A DNA stretch of 64,000 nucleotides from the NCBI GenBank assembly GCA_051880375.1, contig JBJENV010000091.1, positions 40,138 to 104,137 on the forward strand, read 5' to 3'. Source of the stretch: SIG299 sp051880375. GTDB taxonomy: Bacteria > Bacillota > Clostridia > Lachnospirales > Lachnospiraceae. The position numbers and the translations under genes were made by a program. Positions 24,790-33,993 of the stretch are shown one piece after another (within the stretch, counting starts at the first letter, position 1; every line of letters begins with the position of its first letter). The notes under the pieces were generated by a model that was not told where the DNA came from, did no database searches, and worked only from the letters and a program-made list of their open reading frames with translations.

Positions 24790-26469
24790 ATGAACAGAAA
24801 AAAGTATGGGAAAATAGTCGTGTTTGTGCTTTTATTTGCACTTTGTATGCTGTTGCCGGAACGCAGGGAAACGGTGGCAACACCGATTCCGGATGCCGAT
24901 ATTTCCGTGAATTATGAATATGAGACGCTTACGGTGAAGACGGCAGACGATTCCATCATTTATTTTACGGATTCCTATACGGACAATCTGGACAAATGGT
25001 ATTCCTGTGAAGTACGTAACGGGGTGGCTTCCTTTGATATTTCATGGGTAAAGAAAACAGCAACGGTACGTTTGTATCTGTGCGGAGATGTCAATACAAA
25101 GGTAGTCTGCAAGGATGTCGGCTGGCAGGATAAGTTAGATGTAAGCTTTACCGGCACGTTGCTTACAACGGATATTACCGAGGCAGAACAGTGGAAGACG
25201 GTATATAAAAATTATCCTCTTTTCTCGGAGGATACCGGCTATTTTATTTTTACACTGGAAGAAAACGGACGAAACAATTCTTATTTTGACCTTGCCAATG
25301 TAGAATGGCGCAAGGGGGACGATGGCGTATGGAGAAACTTTGACGAGCTTGATTTAAAGGAAATGAATATTCGCGGAATTACGCTGAGCTTTCGCATCAA
25401 GGCAGTGAACGATACGGTCGGCGCAGACGGATCGAGAACGAGCAGTGTGGCAAAAATTCCGGTAGTGAAGCTGAGTGGAGACCCCGGCGTAAAATTAGAT
25501 ATGGACCGGATGGAAGTAGACATCAAAAATGGGCAGGAGTTTTCACTTGACGGGGAACACTGGACTTTGATTCCGACCTATAATAAGCGCGCCACAACGG
25601 ATGTATGCATGGTCGGAGAAACGGAAAGAGGACAGGCAATCAGTGAAATTACAACAAATACAAAGGTGAGCGGTCTGCTGCTGCATGATTTGCTTGGGCT
25701 AAACTCAAATGCAAAGCTGGACCGTGCATCCTTTCAGACCTATGGCGGAAACTATGAGCATAACGGTACAAGCCTTAGCGACGCTACCGGCATTTACATT
25801 TATGTCAGAACTGCCGGAACCATGAAAAAGGCGGCTTCCAAAATGTCAAAGGTTTTTGTACCGTTTACGGAAGCTCCGGCTGTTGCGGCAGATGCAGGCG
25901 CGCTTACGATTGCTTATCTGGAATCGAAAACAGCTACCGGGGGTATTACGGTGACGAACACCTCTGATCTAAAATATGAATTTGCAATCGTGACCCCAAA
26001 GGAGCAGGCTGCTATTGACTGGGATGATGCAGACATTGCAGAGATGAAGTGGACCTCGATAAAGGAAGGAAGATCGATGAAGGTTGCGGTAAACAAACTG
26101 CCAAAGGGTTCCTACCTGCTTTACCGTATTGCGGCGGAGGAAGGAAGAATGCCGTCTACCTATGTGAGAAGTATGCAGATTAATTACGACGAGGTTACTT
26201 ATGCAGGCGTAGCGCAGGAGTATAAAAAAGTCGGAGAGGTGCTGGTTGCAGTAACAAGCACCAATCTGACCATGGCCGATGTAACCTGTACGTGGCAGCG
26301 GTGCGCGGATGTTAAGGCAGAGAATCCGGTCTGGGAGAATATCACAACCGGAGCCACTTATACGATAACGAATGCAGATGCCGGAAAGTATCTGCGCGTT
26401 GTGATTCGGAAAACAGGGTCTGCCATCAAGGCAGAGGGCAGTTCCATCGGACCGATTACAGATAAGTAA
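24790..26469 (+). CDS. Secreted protein of unknown function with a C-terminal Ig-like repeat
   Basis: A 559-residue protein with a typical signal peptide (KKYGKIVVFVLLFALCMLLP, residues 4-23) and no other membrane segment, so it is probably secreted or wall-associated. No sortase motif or SLH domain is visible. Most of the body is beta-rich and unfamiliar. The last 70 residues match a common Lachnospiraceae surface module in which a W-x-R core is followed by WENITTGATYTITNADAGKY and LRVVI. Pairs of cysteines occur near 70-90. The start is ATG 24790 behind AAAGGG. It lies between flagellar chaperone and glycosyltransferase genes, so it may modify or decorate the flagellum or cell surface, but no function can be stated. 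Confidence 0.7.
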   Translation: MNRKKYGKIVVFVLLFALCMLLPERRETVATPIPDADISVNYEYETLTVKTADDSIIYFTDSYTDNLDKWYSCEVRNGVASFDISWVKKTATVRLYLCGDVNTKVVCKDVGWQDKLDVSFTGTLLTTDITEAEQWKTVYKNYPLFSEDTGYFIFTLEENGRNNSYFDLANVEWRKGDDGVWRNFDELDLKEMNIRGITLSFRIKAVNDTVGADGSRTSSVAKIPVVKLSGDPGVKLDMDRMEVDIKNGQEFSLDGEHWTLIPTYNKRATTDVCMVGETERGQAISEITTNTKVSGLLLHDLLGLNSNAKLDRASFQTYGGNYEHNGTSLSDATGIYIYVRTAGTMKKAASKMSKVFVPFTEAPAVAADAGALTIAYLESKTATGGITVTNTSDLKYEFAIVTPKEQAAIDWDDADIAEMKWTSIKEGRSMKVAVNKLPKGSYLLYRIAAEEGRMPSTYVRSMQINYDEVTYAGVAQEYKKVGEVLVAVTSTNLTMADVTCTWQRCADVKAENPVWENITTGATYTITNADAGKYLRVVIRKTGSAIKAEGSSIGPITDK

Positions 26470-26513
26470 GCAGTTCTTTTATTAGAAAACAAACGGAATG
26501 ACAGGAGCAGAGC

Positions 26514-27536
26514 ATGGCAACCATAAGTGTATGTCTGATTGTAAAAAATGAAGAAGCAGTACTTGGCAGGTGCTTAGATTGTCTGAAAACGATTGCGGAT
26601 GAGATTGTGGTTGTGGATACCGGTTCTACAGACCGGACAAAGGAAATCGCCGCTGTCTATACCGATAAAATTTATGATTTTACATGGATTCACGACTTTT
26701 CTGCGGCACGAAACTTTGCATTTTCAAAAACGCGGATGGAATACATTTATTCTGCCGATGCAGACGAGGTACTGACAGAAGAAAATCAGGAAAAGCTTTT
26801 GAAGCTGAAACAGGCGCTTCTGCCGGAAATTGAAATAGTTCAGATGATTTATGTCAATCCGGAAGACTGTAATATGGTGTATAATTATACAAGAGAGCTA
26901 CGGCCGAAGCTGTTTAAAAGACTTAGAAACTTCCGCTGGATTGACCCGATTCATGAAACAGTAGCACTGGAACCGTTGGTATATGACAGTGATATCGAAA
27001 TTCTGCATTTGCCGCAGTCTAACCATGCGGACAGGGATTTGGCGGCAATGGAGCGTGTGCTTGCGAAGGACGGTACGATGTCGGCAAGACTTTACAGTAT
27101 GTATGCCAAGGAGCTTTACATCTCCGGGCAGAAGGAGGACTTTTTTCGGGCAGAACCTTATTTTTCGGCACGGGCAGCAAATCCGCATACGTCGGAGGAA
27201 GAAAGATGGGAAGCGGTCTGTGTATTGGCAAAAACAGCGGCGCTTCGTGGAGATACGAAGGAACTGTATGCACTTTGCCTGGAAGGAATGGCAAACAAAC
27301 GGATGATTCCGGCAGAGCTTGCTTTTTTGCTTGCGGAAGCTTTTGAGCAGGAGCAGAGGGAAGAGGCTGCGCTTTTGTGGTACAGGATAGCCGCGCTGGA
27401 GGCAGAGAATTATGTATGCCTGTCCTGCGGAGGCTCAGAAGCGTTAAGGCGTGCTATCCGTCTTTTAAAAAGGCTCGGACGGGAAGAAGAAGCGGGACAA
27501 TACGAAGAGTATTTAAAAAATATGGAACAGGCATAG
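26514..27536 (+). CDS. GT2 family glycosyltransferase with TPR-like C-terminus
   Basis: The N-terminal 230 residues form a GT-A fold: SVCLIVKNEEAVLGRCLDCL, VVDTGSTDRTKEIA, a DxD-like SADADEVL, and WIDPIHETV in the acceptor region. The C-terminal 110 residues are helical repeats of the TPR kind (AKELYISGQKEDFFRAEPYF, LAFLLAEAFEQEQREEAALL). Proteins of this layout glycosylate surface proteins or glycans in the cytosol. Its position behind the flagellar operon suggests flagellin or another flagellar protein as target, which is inference. AGGAGCAGAGC precedes the ATG. Confidence 0.82.
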   Translation: MATISVCLIVKNEEAVLGRCLDCLKTIADEIVVVDTGSTDRTKEIAAVYTDKIYDFTWIHDFSAARNFAFSKTRMEYIYSADADEVLTEENQEKLLKLKQALLPEIEIVQMIYVNPEDCNMVYNYTRELRPKLFKRLRNFRWIDPIHETVALEPLVYDSDIEILHLPQSNHADRDLAAMERVLAKDGTMSARLYSMYAKELYISGQKEDFFRAEPYFSARAANPHTSEEERWEAVCVLAKTAALRGDTKELYALCLEGMANKRMIPAELAFLLAEAFEQEQREEAALLWYRIAALEAENYVCLSCGGSEALRRAIRLLKRLGREEEAGQYEEYLKNMEQA

Positions 27537-27559
27537 AACAGGGGGCACAGAAAAAAGCG

Positions 27560-28489
27560 ATGACAGAACAGATAAGAACGCTGTTTCAAAAGAATATTGA
27601 ATTGTTGGAAATTACGGATAAGGCAATTTTATACTTCAGAGAACAGAAGCTTGCCGAGGCTTTGGAATATATGCCTCAGGTATCGGAAAAAATGCGGTAT
27701 GTGATTGACGGTATCATTTCCGATAAGGAGTATTTTGAACTGGTTTCAACGGAATCCTTAATGGAAATGTTAGAGGGAATTCTGGAAGCAGGACGTAATA
27801 TGGACTACGTGCTTTTAGCAGACCTGTTGGAATTACAGCTTTCCACGCTGCTTTGCAATGTGCAGGAACTGATTATGAAGAAAGAGGATTTTCCTGCTTT
27901 CTCAGAGGAGCTGTATGAAAAGCAGTGTGAACTGATGGCAATGGCGCTTCGTAAGGACAGTAAACAGGAAACGGTAGATGCGTTGTTTGCTGAGCCGTTA
28001 AAGCCGCAGGAGCTGATGGAAGAGGGATATCGTGTAGAATTTACTTCATGCGGTCTGATGACGGCAGCAGTCGGAACAGGAAACGGCTCGGTCTACCTCC
28101 ATACGAATCACAAGGTTTCTCAGGAAGCGTTTCTGCTTGCAAGGTCCTGGAAGGAAAAAGACAAGCAGATTTATCTGGTACATGGCTTCGGGCTTGGCTA
28201 TCACATTGCGGAGCTGCTTTGTCAGACAGAAGCTGCCCAAATTGAGGTATATGAAAGCAACGGCAGGGTGTTAAAGCTTGCCTGTGCCTTTGCACCGATT
28301 GCAGGCCTTCTTGCAAACAGCCGCCTGCATCTTACCTATGACCCGACCGGCGAGCTTTGGAAGAAGAGGACCGCAGTACCTTCGCCGGAGGAAAAGGTGT
28401 GTATCCATGCGCCGTCCATGCGTGCGGCACACAGTGGAGTGTATGTGGAAGAAGAAAAGCAGAAACAGGAAAGAGAGGCCAGGTTATGA
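27560..28489 (+). CDS. Maf-like (motility accessory factor) protein, short form
   Basis: The 309 residues resemble the N-terminal part of Maf/DUF115 flagellin-glycosylation proteins. Helices come first, then SVYLHTNHKVSQEAFLLARS and the conserved glycine stretch IYLVHGFGLGYHIAELL followed by IEVYESNGRVLKLA, a Rossmann-like beginning. The usual large DUF115 catalytic half, which transfers pseudaminic or legionaminic acid, is absent; the protein ends in a charged QKQERE tail. The start is taken as ATG 27560, with only a distant GGGGG site. The stop overlaps the next start (ATGA). It may be a truncated Maf, or a partner of the GT2 enzyme encoded upstream. Confidence 0.6.
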   Translation: MTEQIRTLFQKNIELLEITDKAILYFREQKLAEALEYMPQVSEKMRYVIDGIISDKEYFELVSTESLMEMLEGILEAGRNMDYVLLADLLELQLSTLLCNVQELIMKKEDFPAFSEELYEKQCELMAMALRKDSKQETVDALFAEPLKPQELMEEGYRVEFTSCGLMTAAVGTGNGSVYLHTNHKVSQEAFLLARSWKEKDKQIYLVHGFGLGYHIAELLCQTEAAQIEVYESNGRVLKLACAFAPIAGLLANSRLHLTYDPTGELWKKRTAVPSPEEKVCIHAPSMRAAHSGVYVEEEKQKQEREARL

Positions 28490-29976
28490 AGTTCGGATTT
28501 GATAATCAGAAGTATGTACAGATGCAGTCGGAGCACATTCGTGAGAGAATCGCCATGTTCGGAGACAAGCTGTATCTGGAATTCGGAGGGAAGCTGTTTG
28601 ATGATTATCATGCTTCACGCGTACTGCCGGGCTTTGAACCGGACAGCAAGTTAAAGATGCTTCTGCAGTTAAAAGAACAGGCGGAAATCGTGATAGCAAT
28701 CAGCGCAGGGGCCATGGAAGCCAACAAAATGCGCAGAGACTCCGGACTCACGTATGATTTGGAAGTCCTTCGTCTGATAGAAGCCTTTGAAAGCATCGGG
28801 CTGATGGTAGGCAGCGTTGTCATTACCCAGTATGCGGGACAGCCGGCTGCCGATTTATTCCGTAAACGTCTGGAAAATCTGCATATCAAGTGCTATACCC
28901 ACTATATTATTGAGGGATATCCGGCCAATGTGGAGCGTATCGTAAGCGATGAGGGCTACGGCAAAAACGATTATATTGAAACAACCCGCCCGCTCGTTGT
29001 CGTAACGGCTCCGGGACCGGGAAGCGGTAAGATGGCAACCTGTCTGTCGCAGCTGTATCATGAACACAAACGCGGTATCAATGCAGGCTATGCAAAATTT
29101 GAAACCTTTCCAATCTGGAATCTGCCGTTAAAGCACCCGGTCAATCTGGCGTATGAAGCAGCTACGGCAGATTTAAACGATGTCAATATGATTGACCCGT
29201 TCCACTTAGAGGCATATGGCGTTACAACGGTAAACTACAATCGGGATGTGGAAATTTTCCCGGTTTTAAGCGCCATGTTTGAGCAGATTTTAGGAGAATG
29301 CCCGTACAAATCCCCAACAGATATGGGTGTAAATATGGCTGGAAACTGCATTATTGATGATGAGGTATGCAGGGAGGCGTCCCGTCAGGAAATTATCCGC
29401 CGCTATTATAATTGTCTGGTGGATATCAAGAAGGGGAATAACTCTTCCTCGCTGTATAAGCTGGAGCTTTTAATGAAGCAGGCGGGTATCAGTGTTGCAG
29501 ATCGTAAGGTGATTGCAGCAGCCAAGCAGAGAGAGGAGGACACAAAGGCTCCGGCAGTAGCCATTGAACTTCCGGACGGCTCCATTGTCACCGGAAAGAC
29601 AACACCGCTTCTCGGAGCAGCAGCTGCCTGTCTTCTCAATGCGCTGAAGGTGCTGGCAGGCATCGACCACGAGCAGCATCTCGTATCGCCGGAGGCAATC
29701 CGGCCGATTCAGTCGTTAAAGACAGAGTATTTAGGAAGTCAGAATCCGAGACTTCATACCGACGAAATACTGATTGCACTTTCTGTCAGTGCAGCAACGG
29801 ATCAGGATGCTGCAAAGGCAAGAGCGGCACTTCCGTTGTTAAAGGGCTGTGAGGTACATTCCACGGTGATTCTCTCTTCTGTGGATGAAGGTATTTTCAA
29901 GAAGTTAGGTATGCATCTGACCTGTGAACCAATCACAAAGGGAAAAGGAAAAATAGAAGCATCCATAGAAATTTAA
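28486..29976 (+). CDS. DUF1846 (UPF0371) family protein
   Basis: The 496 residues match the DUF1846 family: MKFGFDNQKY, KLYLEFGGKLFDDYHASRVLPG, then VVTAPGPGSGKMATCLSQLYHE, a P-loop-like turn at about 177-183, and NMAGNCIIDDEVCREASRQEI. Family members are soluble and oligomeric, and their biochemical role is not established to my knowledge. The overlap with the Maf-like gene (ATGA) suggests translational coupling, but the ribosome site is weak. The protein is probably cytosolic. No terminator is obvious before the ftsH promoter. Confidence 0.85.
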   Translation: MKFGFDNQKYVQMQSEHIRERIAMFGDKLYLEFGGKLFDDYHASRVLPGFEPDSKLKMLLQLKEQAEIVIAISAGAMEANKMRRDSGLTYDLEVLRLIEAFESIGLMVGSVVITQYAGQPAADLFRKRLENLHIKCYTHYIIEGYPANVERIVSDEGYGKNDYIETTRPLVVVTAPGPGSGKMATCLSQLYHEHKRGINAGYAKFETFPIWNLPLKHPVNLAYEAATADLNDVNMIDPFHLEAYGVTTVNYNRDVEIFPVLSAMFEQILGECPYKSPTDMGVNMAGNCIIDDEVCREASRQEIIRRYYNCLVDIKKGNNSSSLYKLELLMKQAGISVADRKVIAAAKQREEDTKAPAVAIELPDGSIVTGKTTPLLGAAAACLLNALKVLAGIDHEQHLVSPEAIRPIQSLKTEYLGSQNPRLHTDEILIALSVSAATDQDAAKARAALPLLKGCEVHSTVILSSVDEGIFKKLGMHLTCEPITKGKGKIEASIEI

Positions 29977-29985
29977 ACTATTCTA

Positions 29986-30015
29986 TTGATTTTAAGGACA
30001 GACTACACTTATAAT
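29986..30015 (+). promoter_or_regulatory. Vegetative promoter of ftsH
   Basis: TTGATT and a perfect TATAAT are 18 bases apart. Confidence 0.7.
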
Positions 30016-30066
30016 AGTTAACATTACTATGTGAGTGGAATACAGTGCCACGGAATGAGAGGAAGT

Positions 30067-32031
30067 ATGGACGAGAATAAACAGAACGGTAACAATGGAA
30101 ATAAGGAAAATAACAAGAACCAGAATAAAGTATATTTCATGATTTGTGTGGTGGCAGCCGTAACGATGCTGCTTGGTTATTTTTTCTTCAGCAGACAATG
30201 GGATGACAGTATGTCAAAGGAGGTAACGTACGACAAGTTTCTGGAGATGCTGGAAACAGGAAAGTTTTCAGAGGTAAAGGTATATCCGGATGCAGAGCGT
30301 GTGGTGGGCATCCCTGTGGAACAGCCGTATAAAAACGGTGAAATCAGCTACTACACCGGTCTTTTGGAAGACGGAAATGTACTGCAGCAGCGTTGCGAGA
30401 AGGCTGGTGTTACTTATCAGCGTATTATTTCCGATAATTCGGCAATTATCTGGCAGCTGCTGTTAAATATCGTTCCTTTTCTCCTGATTACGCTGTTTAT
30501 GATTCGAATGATCAGCAGAAACAGTGGTGTCAGCTTTGGAAAGAGTAAGGCGAAGGTTTATATGGAACGGGAAACCGGTGTCACGTTTCAGGATGTGGCA
30601 GGACAGGAGGAAGCGAAGGAATCCTTAACGGAACTGGTAGACTTTCTTCACAATCCGGGAAAATATACAAAAATCGGTGCAAAGCTTCCGAAGGGTGCGC
30701 TGCTTGTCGGGCCTCCGGGAACCGGTAAGACGCTGCTTGCCAAAGCGGTGGCAGGAGAAGCGAAGGTACCGTTTATTTCCCTGTCCGGTTCGGACTTTGT
30801 AGAACTGTATGTCGGTGTCGGTGCCTCCAGAGTGCGTGACCTGTTCCGTCAGGCACAGCAGATGGCACCGTGTATCATTTTTATTGACGAAATCGATACC
30901 ATCGGTAAAAGCAGAGCCGGTGCAAGAAGCGGCGGCAGCAATGACGAACAGGAGCAGACGTTAAATCAGCTGTTGTCGGAAATGGATGGCTTTGATACGT
31001 CCAAGGGACTGGTTGTGCTCGGCGCAACAAACCGTCCGGAGGTGCTTGATAAAGCGCTGCTTCGTCCGGGACGCTTTGACCGTCGGATTATTGTAGATAA
31101 ACCGGATTTAAAGGGGCGTATTGATATTTTAAAGGTACATGCAAAGAACGTGCTTTTAGATGATTCCGTAGATTTGGAGGCGATTGCACTTGCAACCTCG
31201 GGTGCGGTCGGTTCGGACCTTGCCAATATGATTAACGAAGCGGCAATTCTTGCGGTAAAGCGCGGCAGAAATTACGTGACGCAGGAGGATTTGTTTGAAT
31301 CGGTGGAGGTAGTCATTGCCGGTAAGGAAAAGAAGGAACGGATTTTAAGCAAAGAAGAAAAGAAAGTGGTAGCATACCACGAGGTCGGACATGCTTTAAT
31401 CAGCGCTCTGGACAAAAATTCAGAGCCGGTACAGAAGATTACAATCGTGCCGCGTATGATGGGAACGCTCGGTTACGTGCTTCAGGCTCCGGAGGAAGAA
31501 AAGTATCTGATGAGCAAAGAAGAGATGCTGACGAAGATTGTGACCTTCTGCGGCGGACGTGCGTCGGAGGAACTGGTATTCGGCAGTATTACGACCGGAG
31601 CATCCAATGATATTGAGCGTGCAACCTCACTTGCACGCGCTATGATTACAAAGTACGGTATGTCCGAAAAATTCGGTCTGGTGACATTAGAGACAACGGA
31701 ATATCAGTATCTGGACGGCAGACCGGTCATGAACTGTGCGGATGCAACCGCAGCGGAAATCGATAAGGAAGTCAGAAACATCATTTCGGAATGCTATGAA
31801 AAGGCAAAGGCAATGCTTTCGGAAAACAGGGAGGCGCTTGATAAAATTGCTGCATATCTGTTTGAGAAGGAAAGCATTACCGGTAAGGAATTCATGAAGA
31901 TTTTCCGTGAAATCAAGGGAATTCCGGAGGAAGAAGCTGCAGAAAGGGCGGATGTGTCCGAAAATGCAGAGGAATCATTGACTCAAGGTTCAGAGGAAGC
32001 AACACAGGAGCAGGAAGAGCCAAATGTTTAA
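30067..32031 (+). CDS. ftsH: ATP-dependent membrane zinc protease FtsH
   Basis: A membrane-anchored AAA+ metalloprotease that degrades misfolded or regulatory membrane and cytosolic proteins. Of 654 residues, two N-terminal membrane segments (about 19-40 and 135-155) flank a small extracytoplasmic domain. The AAA module has Walker A GPPGTGKT (215-222), Walker B IIFIDEID and the second-region-of-homology arginines. The protease site is HEVGH (438-442). The C-terminal tail is acidic. The start is ATG 30067 behind GAGAGGAAG; the upstream frame has no site. The gene overlaps uvrC by eight bases. Confidence 0.96.
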   Translation: MDENKQNGNNGNKENNKNQNKVYFMICVVAAVTMLLGYFFFSRQWDDSMSKEVTYDKFLEMLETGKFSEVKVYPDAERVVGIPVEQPYKNGEISYYTGLLEDGNVLQQRCEKAGVTYQRIISDNSAIIWQLLLNIVPFLLITLFMIRMISRNSGVSFGKSKAKVYMERETGVTFQDVAGQEEAKESLTELVDFLHNPGKYTKIGAKLPKGALLVGPPGTGKTLLAKAVAGEAKVPFISLSGSDFVELYVGVGASRVRDLFRQAQQMAPCIIFIDEIDTIGKSRAGARSGGSNDEQEQTLNQLLSEMDGFDTSKGLVVLGATNRPEVLDKALLRPGRFDRRIIVDKPDLKGRIDILKVHAKNVLLDDSVDLEAIALATSGAVGSDLANMINEAAILAVKRGRNYVTQEDLFESVEVVIAGKEKKERILSKEEKKVVAYHEVGHALISALDKNSEPVQKITIVPRMMGTLGYVLQAPEEEKYLMSKEEMLTKIVTFCGGRASEELVFGSITTGASNDIERATSLARAMITKYGMSEKFGLVTLETTEYQYLDGRPVMNCADATAAEIDKEVRNIISECYEKAKAMLSENREALDKIAAYLFEKESITGKEFMKIFREIKGIPEEEAAERADVSENAEESLTQGSEEATQEQEEPNV

Positions 32032-33928
32032 TATTGAAGAAGAATTAAAAAAGCTTCCGGAAAAGCCGGGCGTCTACCTGATGCACGATAAGCATGATAC
32101 GATTATTTACGTCGGAAAGGCGGTTGTGTTAAAAAACAGGGTGCGTCAGTACTTTCAAAGCAGCAGGAATCTGTCCCCGAAGATTCAGAAAATGGTACAG
32201 AATATTGCATGGTTCGAATATATTGTAGTGGATTCCGAGATGGAGGCGCTGATTTTAGAGTGCAATCTGATTAAGGAGCATCAGCCGAAGTACAACACGA
32301 TGCTCAAGGATGACAAACACTATCCTTACATCAGGGTGACGGTAAACGAGGCATTTCCGCGTGTGATGCTGGCAAGAGAGCGCAAGCGGGACAAGGCAAA
32401 ATACTTCGGCCCGTATACGAGTGCCGCCTCGGTGCATGACTCCATAGATTTATTAAGAAAAACTTATTATATCCGCACCTGTAACCGCTCTTTGCCGAAG
32501 GATGTCGGCAAGGAGCGTCCGTGCCTGTACTATCATATCGGACAATGCAAGGCACCGTGCCAGGGATATATTTCTGCGGAGGAATATGCAAAGAACATGG
32601 AACAGGTCATGGAATTTTTGCAGGGGAATTACGACCTGATTACAAAACGCCTGGAGCAGCAGATGAAGGAAGCCTCTGCGGCGATGGAATTTGAAAAGGC
32701 GGCGGAATTCCGCGATTTGTTCTACAGTGTAAAAAGGCTCGCCGAAAAGCAGAAGGCAGACGATGCCGACAACATGGATCGTGATATCATTGCCTTTGCG
32801 ACTGCCGGAAACGAGGCAGTTGTACAGGTGTTTTTTGTGCGTGAAGGAAAAATGGTCGGCAGGGAACACTTTTATCTGACCGGTGTGGAAAACGAGACAA
32901 GGCCTGCCATTATGACGAATTTTATCAAACAGTTTTATTCCGGTACACCGTACATTCCGAAGGAACTGCTTTTGTCGGAGGAGGTTGAGGAAGAAGAACT
33001 GATTACCGGCTGGCTGTCGGCAAAGCGCGGCAGAAAAGTTACCCTGCGCGTCCCGAAAAAGGGAGAAAAGGAACGGCTCGTCGAGCTTGCAGAGAAGAAT
33101 GCTTCGTTTGTGTTGCAAAAAGACGCCGAGCGAATCGTACAGCAGGAAAAAAAGACAAAGGGCGCTCTGAAAGAAATTGCGGACTGGCTGGAGTTAGAAC
33201 ACTTAAACCGTATAGAGGCATTTGATATTTCCAATACAAACGGATTTGAAAATGTAGCTTCGATGGTCGTGTTTGAGGACGGCCGTCCAAAAAAGGCGGA
33301 CTACCGGAAATTCCGGACAAAGACGATACAGGGGCAGGACGATTACGGCAGCATGAGAGAAGTGCTGACCAGGCGCTTTGAACATGCAAAACGGGAAATT
33401 GAGGAACTGAAGGAAAAGTACGGGGCGGACAGTACAGAGGAGCTTGCCGGTATGGGAAGCTTTACAAGGTTTCCTGACCTGCTTTTGATGGATGGCGGAA
33501 AGGGACAGGTCAATGTGGCGCTACAGGTACTTTCCGAGCAGGGACTTCACATTCCGGTGTGCGGTATGGTAAAGGATGACAATCACAGAACGCGCGGACT
33601 GTATTACAATAATATAGAGATCCCGATCGATACGAGAAGCGAAGGCTTTCACCTGATTACAAGAATTCAGGACGAAACGCACCGCTTTGCGATAGAATAT
33701 CACCGCTCCCTGCGCGGCAAGGCGCAGACGCATTCCATTCTCGATGATATTCCGGGAATCGGACCGGCAAGAAGACGGGCACTGATGAAACAGTTCGGTT
33801 CTCTGGAACGCTTAAGGGCAGCAAGTGTAGAGGAACTGGCAGCGGCACCTTCCATGAATCTTGCGGCGGCAAATCAGGTTTATGAGTTTTTTCATGCAGC
33901 GGAAGGAACTGCTGACAGGACGGAGTAG
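32024..33928 (+). CDS. uvrC: Excinuclease ABC subunit C
   Basis: The nuclease of nucleotide excision repair that makes the incisions on both sides of a lesion after UvrAB loading. The 634 residues contain the GIY-YIG domain (GVYLMHDKHDTIIYVGKA, about 15-32), a central UVR motif (EKAAEFRDLFYSVKRL), the RNase H-like C-terminal nuclease (IEAFDISNTNGFENVASMV, LLLMDGGKGQVN) and tandem helix-hairpin-helix motifs (DIPGIGPARRRALMKQFGS). It starts inside the end of ftsH and is probably cotranscribed. Confidence 0.96.
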   Translation: MFNIEEELKKLPEKPGVYLMHDKHDTIIYVGKAVVLKNRVRQYFQSSRNLSPKIQKMVQNIAWFEYIVVDSEMEALILECNLIKEHQPKYNTMLKDDKHYPYIRVTVNEAFPRVMLARERKRDKAKYFGPYTSAASVHDSIDLLRKTYYIRTCNRSLPKDVGKERPCLYYHIGQCKAPCQGYISAEEYAKNMEQVMEFLQGNYDLITKRLEQQMKEASAAMEFEKAAEFRDLFYSVKRLAEKQKADDADNMDRDIIAFATAGNEAVVQVFFVREGKMVGREHFYLTGVENETRPAIMTNFIKQFYSGTPYIPKELLLSEEVEEEELITGWLSAKRGRKVTLRVPKKGEKERLVELAEKNASFVLQKDAERIVQQEKKTKGALKEIADWLELEHLNRIEAFDISNTNGFENVASMVVFEDGRPKKADYRKFRTKTIQGQDDYGSMREVLTRRFEHAKREIEELKEKYGADSTEELAGMGSFTRFPDLLLMDGGKGQVNVALQVLSEQGLHIPVCGMVKDDNHRTRGLYYNNIEIPIDTRSEGFHLITRIQDETHRFAIEYHRSLRGKAQTHSILDDIPGIGPARRRALMKQFGSLERLRAASVEELAAAPSMNLAAANQVYEFFHAAEGTADRTE

Positions 33929-33929
33929 C

Positions 33930-33958
33930 TTGCACAAAGCGTTGCTTGGTGCTACAAT
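33930..33958 (+). promoter_or_regulatory. Promoter of hprK
   Basis: TTGCAC and TACAAT are 17 bases apart, immediately after the uvrC stop. Confidence 0.65.
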
Positions 33959-33993
33959 AAAAATAATCTATCGAAATGAAAAGGAGAGAGCAC

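Noticed and set aside
32453..33118. Minus-strand ORF of 221 codons
   Set aside because: Antisense to uvrC with shadow-like composition.
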